From the NCBI RefSeq assembly GCF_003217475.1, contig NZ_QJSP01000006.1, positions 266,165 through 330,164 on the forward strand: a stretch of DNA of 64,000 nucleotides. The letters run 5' to 3'. A program made the position numbers and the translations under genes. This DNA is from Williamsia limnetica. Lineage in GTDB: Bacteria > Actinomycetota > Actinomycetes > Mycobacteriales > Mycobacteriaceae. This document shows, piece by piece, positions 33,990 through 42,246 of this stretch (position 1 is the first letter of the stretch; each line of letters starts with the position of its first letter). Below the pieces are notes generated by a model. That model was not told where the DNA came from. It worked only from the letters and a program-made list of their open reading frames with translations, and did no database searches.

Positions 33990-35024
33990 CTACGCCGGGA
34001 TGATCCCGACCCGCGGATGAGTCTCGGCCGCCGCCATCGCGAACGCGGTCTCGATGTCGGTGAGGGGAACCGGAGTGCTCACCAACGCGGCGAGTCGGGC
34101 TTGCATCGGTGTGCGCCGCAAGAAGTCGACGGCTTCGATGAGATCTCTGAAAGCGTAGTTGTGGCTGCCGATCATCGACACGAGGTTGCGCACCATGAAC
34201 TCCGGATCGATCAAAACCCCGGGGCCCGGGAACACAGATCCGACGAGAACCACTCGGCCCGCGATGCCGACGACGCGCAGTGCACCTGCGACCGAGTCCG
34301 GATGCCCGGACATCTCCAGCACCACATCGACGTCATGAGCGGCCGACGCATCGTCGAGTTCAGCAGGGTCGCACACCACGGTGGCGCCGAGTTCCGCGGC
34401 GCCGGCCCGCCGAACAGGGTTCGGGTCGCACGCGATGACCGTCGCGGCACCGCGATCGAGGGCGTAGGCGACCGCGGTCATCCCGAGCATTCCGCAACCG
34501 AGGACCACCACTGTTTCTCCCGGCCTCATCTCGGCGCGACGGACGGCGCAGGTGACGGTTGCCGTCGCACACCCCGCGGGTGCGAGGACCGCGGCCGCGA
34601 GGTCGTCCGGCACCGGGACCACACCGGTGCCGGACAAGAGGTGAACGTGTGTGGCGAACGACCCGTTGAGTGACCAGCGATCGGAGAGTGCCGCGTGTCC
34701 GTACTTGACCGCCGCGACGCATTTCTGGGGAATGCCCGCCCGGCAGCGGACGCAGGCGCCGCACGAGGTACCGATCGTCCAGACCACCCGGTCACCGATG
34801 GCTGCGGGAGCGCCGGCTCCCGCAGCGACGACGTGTCCGACAGCCTCGTGCCCGAGGACGGTGGGCAATGGTGTGATTCGATGCCCGGCCACGGTGTGCA
34901 GGTCGCTGCCGCACACCGTCGCCAGTTCCACCGCGACGAGCAGTTCGCCCTCGGCGAGTGTGGGTTCGTCGACCTCGCAGACGGTGAAGCCCTGCCTTGA
35001 CCAGACGGCAGCCGAGAGATTCAC
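33990..35024 (-). CDS. hpnZ: Phosphonate-associated zinc alcohol dehydrogenase (HpnZ-like)
   Basis: A 344-aa medium-chain dehydrogenase. Catalytic zinc ligands appear in TVCGSDLHT and LGHEAVGHV, and structural zinc is held by CGACVRCRAGIPQKC. NAD(P) is bound by VVVLGCGMLGMTAVAYAL near residue 175. It is the HpnZ-type dehydrogenase regularly found with phosphonate transport genes; its substrate is unknown. GTG 35024 overlaps the phnE stop (GTGA), making it the last gene of the phosphonate operon. Confidence 0.8.
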   Translation of the reverse strand: MNLSAAVWSRQGFTVCEVDEPTLAEGELLVAVELATVCGSDLHTVAGHRITPLPTVLGHEAVGHVVAAGAGAPAAIGDRVVWTIGTSCGACVRCRAGIPQKCVAAVKYGHAALSDRWSLNGSFATHVHLLSGTGVVPVPDDLAAAVLAPAGCATATVTCAVRRAEMRPGETVVVLGCGMLGMTAVAYALDRGAATVIACDPNPVRRAGAAELGATVVCDPAELDDASAAHDVDVVLEMSGHPDSVAGALRVVGIAGRVVLVGSVFPGPGVLIDPEFMVRNLVSMIGSHNYAFRDLIEAVDFLRRTPMQARLAALVSTPVPLTDIETAFAMAAAETHPRVGIIPA

Positions 35025-35842
35025 GCGTTCAGTCGCTTCCGAACAGCACCGCTGAGCAGGTCGACTGCCACCACGAGGATCAGGACCATCAGGATGTACG
35101 TCATCATCTCGTCGAAGCGGAAGAGCGAGATGGACTGGTTGATGAGGAATCCGATACCTCCGGCACCGACCAGCCCGAGGACCAGCGACGAGCGGACGTT
35201 CACATCGAGCCGGTAGAGCAACAGTCCGACGAACTGCGGGACCACGGTCGGCAACACCACATGTGCGGCGATCTGTGTACTCGATGCCCCGGCGACGCGG
35301 AGCGCCTCGATGGGGCCGTCGTCGATCTCCTCCATCGCCTCCGACCACAACTTCGCCATCACGCCGGTGTTGTGCAGGATGATCGCGAGGACGCCGGCGA
35401 ACGGGCCGAGTCCGACCGCGGTGACAAAGATGAGCGCGAAGACGATATCGGGAACCGCCCTCAGAAATGACATGATGCCGCGAGCTGCCTGGTACACAAA
35501 CGGGTTGCGGCTCGTCGTCCGCGCTCCGAGAACCGCCAAGAGCACCGAGAACGGTATAGAGAACGTGGTTCCGACGAGCCCGATCGCCAGGGTCACCAGA
35601 CAGGCCTCGATTCCGGGTTGCACCACGGTCGACCACGAGAGGTCTGGTGGCAGAGCCGATTGCAGAAACGAGACGATGCCGCTCCAGCCGGAGACGAGTG
35701 CGCTGATCGACACGTCCGTCTCCCGAATGGCCCAGATGTGAACCGCGATCAGGCCGACAGCGAGCGCGATGACGCCCAGGACCGTGGTGCGACGACGTGG
35801 CCGTTTGGGTACCGCCAGTCGCCGGATCGTCAGGGTTGTCAC
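35021..35842 (-). CDS. phnE: Phosphonate ABC transporter permease PhnE
   Basis: A 273-aa permease with one N-terminal helix and about five more. The PhnE-type coupling loop EEIDDGPIEALRVAGASSTQIAAHVVLPTVVPQF is near residue 170, and LYRLDVNVRSSLVLGLVGAGGIGFLI follows. It forms the channel for phosphonates bound by PhnD. GTG 35842 overlaps the phnC stop (GTGA); a longer frame to 35926 would start inside phnC. Confidence 0.9.
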   Translation of the reverse strand: MTTLTIRRLAVPKRPRRRTTVLGVIALAVGLIAVHIWAIRETDVSISALVSGWSGIVSFLQSALPPDLSWSTVVQPGIEACLVTLAIGLVGTTFSIPFSVLLAVLGARTTSRNPFVYQAARGIMSFLRAVPDIVFALIFVTAVGLGPFAGVLAIILHNTGVMAKLWSEAMEEIDDGPIEALRVAGASSTQIAAHVVLPTVVPQFVGLLLYRLDVNVRSSLVLGLVGAGGIGFLINQSISLFRFDEMMTYILMVLILVVAVDLLSGAVRKRLNA

Positions 35843-36708
35843 GTCGAAGGCCCCTTCGTGAGGTTCGCGGCGGTGGGGTTGTACAGCGCTGCGACGGTGT
35901 CGTCGTCGAGGTCGTAGGACGCGCACGAGAAGCTGATGCGACCGGCGTCGAGCCCGACGAGCCGGGTGCAGTGCCTGCGCGCGAGATCAGGCTGGTGCAG
36001 CACCGCCGCGACGGCGATGCCGTCTTCGGCCAGGGACAGCAGCAGCCCCATCACCTGCTCGGCGGATGCAGGATCGAGCGCGGACACCGGCTCGTCGGCG
36101 AGCAGTACCGGAGCCCGTTGGCACAGGGCGCGGGCGATGGCGACCCGCTGCTGCTGGCCGCCGGACAGTCTGCCCGCGCGGTCGTAGGCGCGGTCGGCCA
36201 GACCCACCCGGTCCAGACAGCCCATCGCCTCCTCGCGCAGGTCCCGGGGAAAGGCGAAACCTGACCACGATTGCCGCATCGTCAGCCTGCCCAGCGCGCC
36301 GGCGCAGACATTGTCGAGTACCGAACGTCGGCCGACGAGGTGGATCTGCTGGAACACCATCGCGGCGGCGAACGAGCGACCGCCGCGGTGGATGACCGGT
36401 TCGCCGAGGATTTCGATGGTGCCTGTGTCGGGTGCGGTGAGTCCCACCACGCATCGCAGCATGGTGGATTTTCCGGAACCGTTGGCGCCGAGCACGCCGA
36501 CCAACTCGCCGGCGTGAACGTCGAGGTCGACACCGTGCAGGACAGTGCGGTCTCCGAAGGAGGTGCGCAGTCCCCGGATCGAGAGAGCCGGCGCGTCGCG
36601 TTCGCTCCCGTCGGCGTTCGGGCTGCTGGTGGTGGCACCCGTGCTGACCGGCTTCGACGTGGGATTCGCCGAGATCGCCGCTGTCGTACTCGCCGCCCCG
36701 GTGCTCAT
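35839..36708 (-). CDS. phnC: Phosphonate ABC transporter ATP-binding protein PhnC
   Basis: A 289-aa ATPase: Walker A GANGSGKST near residue 72, Q-loop VFQQIHLVGRRSVLDNVCAGALGRL (typical of PhnC), signature LSGGQQQRVAIARAL, Walker B VLLADEPVSALD and switch-histidine region AVLHQPDLA. The first 35 residues are a Ser/Thr/Pro-rich extension not needed for the fold. It overlaps phnD and phnE by 4 nt each. Confidence 0.9.
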   Translation of the reverse strand: MSTGAASTTAAISANPTSKPVSTGATTSSPNADGSERDAPALSIRGLRTSFGDRTVLHGVDLDVHAGELVGVLGANGSGKSTMLRCVVGLTAPDTGTIEILGEPVIHRGGRSFAAAMVFQQIHLVGRRSVLDNVCAGALGRLTMRQSWSGFAFPRDLREEAMGCLDRVGLADRAYDRAGRLSGGQQQRVAIARALCQRAPVLLADEPVSALDPASAEQVMGLLLSLAEDGIAVAAVLHQPDLARRHCTRLVGLDAGRISFSCASYDLDDDTVAALYNPTAANLTKGPST

Positions 36709-37622
36709 CCGGCGTCCTCGGCGGTCAGACCGAGCGTCGAGGCGAGATCGAACAGCGGTTGGTACGTGCTCTGATCAACGGCGAGCAGTGGACCGGCGGG
36801 ATCGACGTCGAGCAGCGCACCGGCCTTCGCGACGGCTTCCGGCGGCAGCGTGAGAAGTGCATCGGAGACGGCTTTTTGGAACTCGGGGCTGGTGGCACCC
36901 GCGACTGTGATGGGGTCGTTGGGGATTGGGTCGGAAGTCCAGATCTGCCGGAACTTCGAGGTGTCGAATGCCCCTTCCCCTGTCGATGTGGCAAGCTGCT
37001 GGGAGTTGATTTCCGCGGCGTCGACCTTGCCGTTGCTCAATGCGAGCAACGCTTCGGGGTGGCCACCGGCGTAGGTGATGTCCAGGTCGGAATCCTGTAG
37101 ACCGTTGTCGCGCAGTGCCATCTGGGGCAGCGCGTCGCCGGAGGTGGAACCCGGCTCGGACAATGCCAAGCTCTTGCCGCGCAGGTCGGCGATCGACTTG
37201 ATCGGTGAGTCGTTGGGCACCCAGATGCCGGCGGTGTACGTGGAGAGCTGCCCGTCGGCGGTGCCGAACGACGCGAGAGGCCTGGCGTCGGCCTGCTGGC
37301 TGGCGAATACGTACCCGAGCGGCCCGAACACTCCCAGTTCGAGCTGTCCGTTGCGCATCGCCAGGACCTCCGCGGAGTAACTGTCGACGACGGTCACCTC
37401 GACCGGGCAGTTCAGTTTTTCCGAGAGCGCCTCGCCGACGACCTGGAAGGCGGGGGTCAATTTCGCCGGGTCCTCGAACGGCTCGACCCCGAACCGGATC
37501 TTGCCGTTGGGACAGGTGGGGGATGAGGCTGTGTCGTTGCCGTCGTCACCGCACGCGGTGAGTGCGACGGTGGAAGCAATGGCAGCGAGAAGTGCTGCCA
37601 CGTGGCGGGTCTTGATGGACAT
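36705..37622 (-). CDS. phnD: Phosphonate-binding lipoprotein PhnD
   Basis: A 305-aa binding protein with a lipoprotein signal peptide, lipobox LTAC with Cys24. The mature part IRFGVEPFEDPAKLTPAFQVVGEALSEKL and FGPLGYVFA, SEPGSTSGDALPQMAL and the S-T-S phosphate-type loop match the PhnD family that captures phosphonates or phosphite outside the membrane. ATG 37622 follows AGGAGAACC. It is 30 bp after the FAD oxidoreductase gene in the same operon. Confidence 0.9.
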   Translation of the reverse strand: MSIKTRHVAALLAAIASTVALTACGDDGNDTASSPTCPNGKIRFGVEPFEDPAKLTPAFQVVGEALSEKLNCPVEVTVVDSYSAEVLAMRNGQLELGVFGPLGYVFASQQADARPLASFGTADGQLSTYTAGIWVPNDSPIKSIADLRGKSLALSEPGSTSGDALPQMALRDNGLQDSDLDITYAGGHPEALLALSNGKVDAAEINSQQLATSTGEGAFDTSKFRQIWTSDPIPNDPITVAGATSPEFQKAVSDALLTLPPEAVAKAGALLDVDPAGPLLAVDQSTYQPLFDLASTLGLTAEDAG

Positions 37623-37652
37623 GGGTTCTCCTGGGTGGGTGGGGGCGGTGGA

Positions 37653-38795
37653 TCAAAACGAGTCGAGAACTGTGGGGGCGAGGCCGAGAGAGGTGGTCAT
37701 GCCGATACCCGATGTGATGGACACGACCCGGACATCAGCGGAGGGGGCGGCGACGAGAAAGTCGGTGCGCGGGCTCGTCGCGTAGACGCCGCGCCAGCGC
37801 CGCAGCACCGTCAGCGGGGCACCGAACAATCGCGCGCCCTCGCGCAGCAGGAGTTGGGCATCGAGTTCTTCGTCGAACGGCAGGTGCGTTCGCGCGTGGT
37901 GGTGGGTGTCGCCGAGGACGATCGCACCGTCGGGACGCTGGGTGAGCATGAGATTCATTGCCACTTCAAGCAATTCCGGGGCGTCGGCAGCGAAGCGCTG
38001 CGCCACTGCTGTCGCCGACGGCATGGCCGACAAGCCGTTGTACCGCAGCATGGACAGGCCGGTGAGTATTGCCGGATCGATTCTGCGCCCTGCAGGTGGC
38101 GCCACCTCCAGCATTTGCAGGCGGCAGCGTTCGACCTGCCACTCCTCGGCGACCTGGGGGTACAGGCGGTCGACGTCGTGGCCGGTGGCGTGCACGAGTG
38201 TGCGGCCGCGGATGTCGCCACGCGGGGTCCGTGCGACGACCGAACCGCGTCCTTCATCGACGATCTCCCCGACGGTGGTGTTCCAGTGGAAGGTGGCGCC
38301 CTCCGTGGCGAGCCAGGCGGTGATCGCCGGTACCGCTGCCCGGGGATCCACTCGCAGGTCCAGGGGCAGGTGCGCCGCGCCGAGGATCTGGTGGAGGTCG
38401 AAGGGGAGGTCTTCGAGTCCCTGGCGGGGCAGGAGGGTGGCCTGCTCTGCTCCGCGTTCGCTGGCGAACTCCTCGAGTACGGCGAGTTCGTCTGCGCTGC
38501 GGGCGATCACCGTGGTGCCGCATTCCTCGACTCCGAAGCCTGCCTTGCGGCCCAAGGTCAGCCACCGGTCTCGGCCGGCGAGAGCGTACTGGAGTGCGGC
38601 GTCGGCCTGGGCGGTGATGCAGATGTGCCCGAAGTTGCGTATGGAGGCGCCGACCGCCTGGTCGTCGCGTTCGATGATGACGACGGACATCCCTCGGAGC
38701 ACCGCATCGGCGGCGTGGGCGAGGCCGACGATGCCTGCGCCGACGACAACGAGGTCGGCTGTGTGTGGTGGGTTGTTTTGCTGCACGGCGACCAC
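37653..38795 (-). CDS. FAD-dependent oxidoreductase of the phosphonate-associated (HpnW/TIGR03364) type
   Basis: A 380-aa DAO-fold oxidoreductase: LVVVGAGIVGLAHAADAVLRGMSVVIIE at the N-terminus, RNFGHICITAQADAALQYALAGRDRW, and GVYATSPRTDFLVAAPSADVRVVSITSGIGMTTSLGLAPTVL near the end. This subfamily is found with phosphonate genes and is thought to oxidise the amine of an amino- or N-alkyl-phosphonate, which could feed an aldehyde to the HAD hydrolase. GTG 38795 follows AAGGA by 7 nt and is preferred to an in-frame TTG at 38822. First gene of the operon, with the palindrome at 38834-38851 just upstream. Confidence 0.8.
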   Translation of the reverse strand: MVAVQQNNPPHTADLVVVGAGIVGLAHAADAVLRGMSVVIIERDDQAVGASIRNFGHICITAQADAALQYALAGRDRWLTLGRKAGFGVEECGTTVIARSADELAVLEEFASERGAEQATLLPRQGLEDLPFDLHQILGAAHLPLDLRVDPRAAVPAITAWLATEGATFHWNTTVGEIVDEGRGSVVARTPRGDIRGRTLVHATGHDVDRLYPQVAEEWQVERCRLQMLEVAPPAGRRIDPAILTGLSMLRYNGLSAMPSATAVAQRFAADAPELLEVAMNLMLTQRPDGAIVLGDTHHHARTHLPFDEELDAQLLLREGARLFGAPLTVLRRWRGVYATSPRTDFLVAAPSADVRVVSITSGIGMTTSLGLAPTVLDSF

Positions 38796-38833
38796 GGTTC
38801 CGTCCTTGTGGGTCGAAGTCAACGTCTCAGGGG

Positions 38834-38851
38834 AACTTGTACGAACAAGTT
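38834..38851. promoter_or_regulatory. Palindromic operator in the phosphonate cluster's divergent promoter
   Basis: AACTTGTACGAACAAGTT is a perfect palindrome with 7-bp arms and a 4-bp centre, 38 bp upstream of the oxidoreductase start and 99 bp before the GntR start. Its form and position suit the dimeric GntR regulator encoded on the right, controlling both directions. Confidence 0.65.
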
Positions 38852-38950
38852 TGCCTGTTGTTTACCGTTGTTGCGCAGGGACCTTCGCGTCGTGCATGAT
38901 CTGCTGTGTTGAACGAAGTCCAGTTGTTCAGTCAGGTCGGAGGAATGGTC

Positions 38951-39709
38951 GTGTCGCTCCCGCTCCATGTACGCGTCGCGGAGATCCTGCGCGCGCAGAT
39001 TGCCGACGGCACCTTGCCGGTGGGGTCGGCGTTGCCGTCCGAAAGCGCGCTGTGCGCAACGCATCAGGCGTCGCGGGGCACCGTGCGGGCGGCACTGGCC
39101 GCCTTGCGGAACGAGGGGCTCATCGCAGGGGGTCGTGGGCGGCCGCCGGTGGTGCGCGACACCGCGGTCGTGCAGTCGTTCGAAACGTTCATGTCGTTCA
39201 CCGCCTGGGCGCACGACATCGGCCGCACACCGGGTCAGCGGACGATCGAGATCGCACGGCGCGGGGCGAGCGCGATCGCCGCGGTGTCGCTGGAGATCGA
39301 GGAAGGCACACCGGTCGTCGACGTGCTGCGCATGCGGACTCTCGATGGTGTGCCCGCGATGATCGAGCGGTCGAGTTTCATCGAGCCGGTCGGGCGGCTG
39401 CTCTTCGACTTCGATTCCGACTCGGGCTCGATCTACGCCTACCTGACCGGGCAGGGCGTCGACCTGCATGAAGGTCGGCACACCATCGACGCTGTCGCGG
39501 CGACCGATGTCGATGCAGCCCATCTCGACATCGACCCCGGGTCTCCGCTGCTCCGTGAACGTCGCCGCGCAGTCGACCACTCCGGTAAGCCGCTGGAGTA
39601 CGCCGATGATCGCTACCGCCCGGATCGGGTCGCGTTCACCATCGACAACACCCATCCAGCGGCCAACGGGGCCGCGCCCGACATCCGCATCGTCAAGGAG
39701 ATTTCATGA
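38951..39709 (+). CDS. GntR-family (HutC/UTRA type) transcriptional regulator of phosphonate genes
   Basis: A 252-aa regulator: N-terminal winged helix LHVRVAEILRAQIADGTLPVGSALPSESALCATHQASRGTVRAALAALRNEGLI and a C-terminal UTRA ligand domain (VVDVLRMRTLDGVPAMIERSSFI, and EYADDRYRPDRVAFTI). Such regulators usually bind a phosphonate or related metabolite as inducer. GTG 38951 follows GGAGG by 7-8 nt; in-frame starts at 38945 (ATG) and 38906 (GTG) are alternatives. It overlaps the HAD gene by 4 nt and probably binds the palindrome at 38834-38851. Confidence 0.85.
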   Translation: MSLPLHVRVAEILRAQIADGTLPVGSALPSESALCATHQASRGTVRAALAALRNEGLIAGGRGRPPVVRDTAVVQSFETFMSFTAWAHDIGRTPGQRTIEIARRGASAIAAVSLEIEEGTPVVDVLRMRTLDGVPAMIERSSFIEPVGRLLFDFDSDSGSIYAYLTGQGVDLHEGRHTIDAVAATDVDAAHLDIDPGSPLLRERRRAVDHSGKPLEYADDRYRPDRVAFTIDNTHPAANGAAPDIRIVKEIS

Positions 39710-40410
39710 CCTCGCCAACCCCGTCCAACTCGTTCGATCTCGCCAGCCTCGATATGGCCGGGACCACCGTTGACGAGGGCGGACTCGTCTATGACGTGCT
39801 CTCGCGTGTGGTCGGCGACGCGGTCGGGGCGACACTGCCCGAAGACTTGTTGGCACGCTGGAAGGGCACGAGCAAACACGAAGCCATCGGGGGGCTGTTG
39901 GCCGCCATGGGGGCCGACCCGGCTCGCGTGGACGCGGTGTTCGCCGAGTTTCGCGAACGGCTGATCGAGGCCTATCGCGCCACGCCGCCCGCGCCGGTCA
40001 CTGGGGTACCGGAAGCTTTGCGCGCGTTGCGATCCCGTGGTGTCAAGGTCGCGCTCCAGACGGGGTATTCCGCAGACGTCGCGGCTGCGATCCTGGCGGG
40101 CCTTGGCTGGACTGTGGGAGCGGGTGCGGAGGACACCGTGGACGCCCTCATCACATCGGACCTCGTGCCCGCCAGCCGGCCTGCCCCCTACCTGGTGTTC
40201 CGCAGCATGGAGGCCACCGGCGTCGTCGATGTGCGGCGGGTACTCGTTGCTGGCGACACCCCCAACGACGTTCTCGCCGGACATAATTGCGGTGCGGGGT
40301 TTGTCGTGGGTGTGTTGTCGGGGTCGTTCGGTGCCGACGTCCTCGAGCGGCAGCCACTGACCCATCTGCTACCGAGTCTGGCGTCGGTGGCCGACCTGTT
40401 GGACGCCTGA
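39706..40410 (+). CDS. Phosphonatase-like HAD hydrolase (PhnX-like)
   Basis: A 234-aa HAD enzyme. Motif I is SLDMAGTTVD near residue 15, with Asp nucleophile and the A replacing the usual second Asp as in phosphonoacetaldehyde hydrolase-like proteins; motif II ALQTGYS; motif IV GDTPNDVLAGHNCGAGF. PhnX splits phosphonoacetaldehyde into acetaldehyde and phosphate using a cap-domain lysine; RWKGTSKHEA offers candidate lysines, but equivalence cannot be settled by eye. ATG 39706 overlaps the GntR stop (ATGA). It probably carries out the C-P cleavage step. Confidence 0.82.
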   Translation: MTSPTPSNSFDLASLDMAGTTVDEGGLVYDVLSRVVGDAVGATLPEDLLARWKGTSKHEAIGGLLAAMGADPARVDAVFAEFRERLIEAYRATPPAPVTGVPEALRALRSRGVKVALQTGYSADVAAAILAGLGWTVGAGAEDTVDALITSDLVPASRPAPYLVFRSMEATGVVDVRRVLVAGDTPNDVLAGHNCGAGFVVGVLSGSFGADVLERQPLTHLLPSLASVADLLDA

Positions 40411-40424
40411 GGCGGCGTGCCGGT

Positions 40425-40547
40425 TCAGCCCTGACGGGCTTTCAGGCGCGGGTTCTTCTTGTTGATCACAAAGGTCCGGCCGCGACGGCGGACGACCTGT
40501 GATCCGGCTTGGTTCTTGAGCGACTTCAACGAGTTCCTGACCTTCAC
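40425..40547 (-). CDS. rpmJ2: Ribosomal protein bL36, type B (zinc-free, C- form)
   Basis: A 40-aa ribosomal protein starting [20 protein letters not shown] and ending [10 protein letters not shown]. It lacks the four zinc-binding Cys/His residues of ordinary bL36, so it is the zinc-independent version. GTG 40547 follows GGAGG by 4 nt. A Zur-like box lies just upstream (40561-40581), fitting the known pattern in which zinc-free ribosomal proteins are made under zinc starvation. It converges on the phosphonate HAD gene 14 bp away, and a small AGCCC-TGAC-GGGCT hairpin at its end may end that transcript. Confidence 0.92.
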   Translation of the reverse strand: MKVRNSLKSLKNQAGSQVVRRRGRTFVINKKNPRLKARQG

Positions 40548-40560
40548 GATGCCTCCAGTT

Positions 40561-40581
40561 TAATGGAAATGATTACCAATA
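40561..40581 (-). promoter_or_regulatory. Zur-like operator upstream of the zinc-free bL36 gene
   Basis: Arms TAATGGAAAT (40561-40570) and ATTACCAATA (40572-40581) around a central G match as an inverted repeat at 8 of 10 positions, the TGNAAATNATTNNCA-like form of Zur/Fur boxes. It ends 14 bp before the bL36 start and lies 35 bp before the accD3 start, so it could affect both. Confidence 0.75.
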
Positions 40582-40615
40582 GTAGCGCACCGCGCAAGCC
40601 CACTACGGTTGACGG

Positions 40616-42121
40616 GTGAGCAACGGAACTGAGGGGCCCGAGAAGGTGCCCGCGACCGAGTTGTTGGCGAAGCTGGCCGACGAGGGCAGTTGGCAACCGT
40701 GGGACACCCAGATCACGGCATTGCCCGACGACCCCGACTATGCCGCGGACATCGTCGGCGCTCGCCGCAAGACCGGCCTCGACGAATCGATCATCTGTGG
40801 TGAGGCCACCGTGCACGGCGTGCGCGTCGCCGTCGTGGTGAGCGAGTTCGGGTTCCTCGGGGGATCCATCGGCCGGGACGCAGGCCGGCGGGTGGTGGCG
40901 GCCATCCGCAGGGCCACCGACGAGGGGCTTCCACTATTGGCGCTCCCTGCCTCGGGCGGGACCCGCATGCAGGAAGGTACGGCCGCATTCCTGCAGATGG
41001 TCAACATCACCGCTGCAGTGGTCGCCCACAAAGCGGCGAAACTTCCCTACCTGGTCTATCTGCGGCACCCGACCACCGGCGGTGTCTTCGCGTCCTGGGG
41101 TTCGCTGGGGCACGTGAGCATGGCCGGACCCGGCGCGCTCGTCGGGTTCCTCGGCCCACGCGTTTTCGAAGGTCTCTACGGCGCGCCCTTCCCGTCGGGC
41201 GTGCAGGTGTCGGAGAACCTACGGTCACATGGGCTGATCGATCTTGTTGTGCCCGTTGCGGAACTCGGCGCAACCGTGGCGAAGATCGTTCGGATCCTCG
41301 CCGAACCGGTGCGCGCGGTCGACGGCGAACCGACGCGGCCATCCGCAGCCGTTGTCGCGGAGTCGTCGGCGTGGGACGTCGTTGAGGCATCCCGGCGTCC
41401 GGACCGTCCGGGCGTCGCACAGATGCTCAGGGTGTCCGCTGATGAGGTGGCCGAGCTCGCCGGGGGTGGTGAGCCCGACGCCCGGAGCGGAGTCGTGCTG
41501 GCGCTGGCGCGCTTCGGCGCTCACGCGGCGGTGGTCGTCGGGCAGGACCGCAATCGGCAGGTGCCGGGAGCGCTGGTCGGTCCAGCGGACCTGCGGCTGG
41601 CCCGTCGGGGAATGCGCATGGCCCAGAGCCTTGGCCTGCCGCTGGTCACGGTGATCGACACCCCGGGTGCAGATTTGTCGGCCGATGCAGAAGAAGGCGG
41701 GCTCGCAAACGAGATCGCGCATTGCATAGCCGAATTGACCGATTTGAGCGTGCCGTCGGTGTCGGTGCTGCTGGGCCAGGGCGCCGGCGGTGCCGCATTG
41801 GCACTCTTTCCCGCAGACCGGGTCATCGCCATGGCGAACTCGTGGCTCTCGCCGCTCCCGCCCGAGGGCGCGAGTCTCATCGTGCACCGCGACGTCAACC
41901 ACGCGCCCGATATGGCTGAGCGACAGGGTATTCGAGCCACCGATCTGTACGCCTCCGGCATCGTCGACGTGGTGATCGCCGAAACCGGCGCAGCAGGGGG
42001 ATTCCTGCCCGACCTCGGGGCACAGCTCGCCATCGAACTCGCGGACCTCGCTGCGACGGACGGGTCCGAGCGCGCGCACCGCCGCCGGGAGCGCCGACAC
42101 CGGATCGGCGGCGGCGACTGA
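40616..42121 (+). CDS. accD3: Acyl-CoA carboxylase carboxyltransferase, AccD3-like (fused beta-alpha type)
   Basis: A 501-aa carboxyltransferase with both crotonase-like halves. The first holds SEFGFLGGSIGRDAGRRVVAAIRRA and LPASGGTRMQEGTAAFLQM; the second GMRMAQSLGLPLVTVIDTPGADLSADAEEGGLANEIA and LLGQGAGGAALALFPADRVIA, the carboxybiotin and acyl-CoA sites. No N-terminal zinc-finger cysteines are seen. The length and order match M. tuberculosis AccD3 (Rv0904c). It carboxylates acetyl-CoA or another acyl-CoA with a separate biotin subunit. GTG 40616 is 6 nt after TACGGT (leaderless). Confidence 0.85.
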   Translation: MSNGTEGPEKVPATELLAKLADEGSWQPWDTQITALPDDPDYAADIVGARRKTGLDESIICGEATVHGVRVAVVVSEFGFLGGSIGRDAGRRVVAAIRRATDEGLPLLALPASGGTRMQEGTAAFLQMVNITAAVVAHKAAKLPYLVYLRHPTTGGVFASWGSLGHVSMAGPGALVGFLGPRVFEGLYGAPFPSGVQVSENLRSHGLIDLVVPVAELGATVAKIVRILAEPVRAVDGEPTRPSAAVVAESSAWDVVEASRRPDRPGVAQMLRVSADEVAELAGGGEPDARSGVVLALARFGAHAAVVVGQDRNRQVPGALVGPADLRLARRGMRMAQSLGLPLVTVIDTPGADLSADAEEGGLANEIAHCIAELTDLSVPSVSVLLGQGAGGAALALFPADRVIAMANSWLSPLPPEGASLIVHRDVNHAPDMAERQGIRATDLYASGIVDVVIAETGAAGGFLPDLGAQLAIELADLAATDGSERAHRRRERRHRIGGGD

Positions 42122-42246
42122 TTGTCCGCGATGAGTGTGGAGACCTCTGATGGCGGAGTGTGGATGGTCGTCCACTCTGTGGACAACTGTCGACGACGGC
42201 TGCGGTCCGGGACGGCCCGTCGGCAGGCAGCGATAACCTGCAGTCA

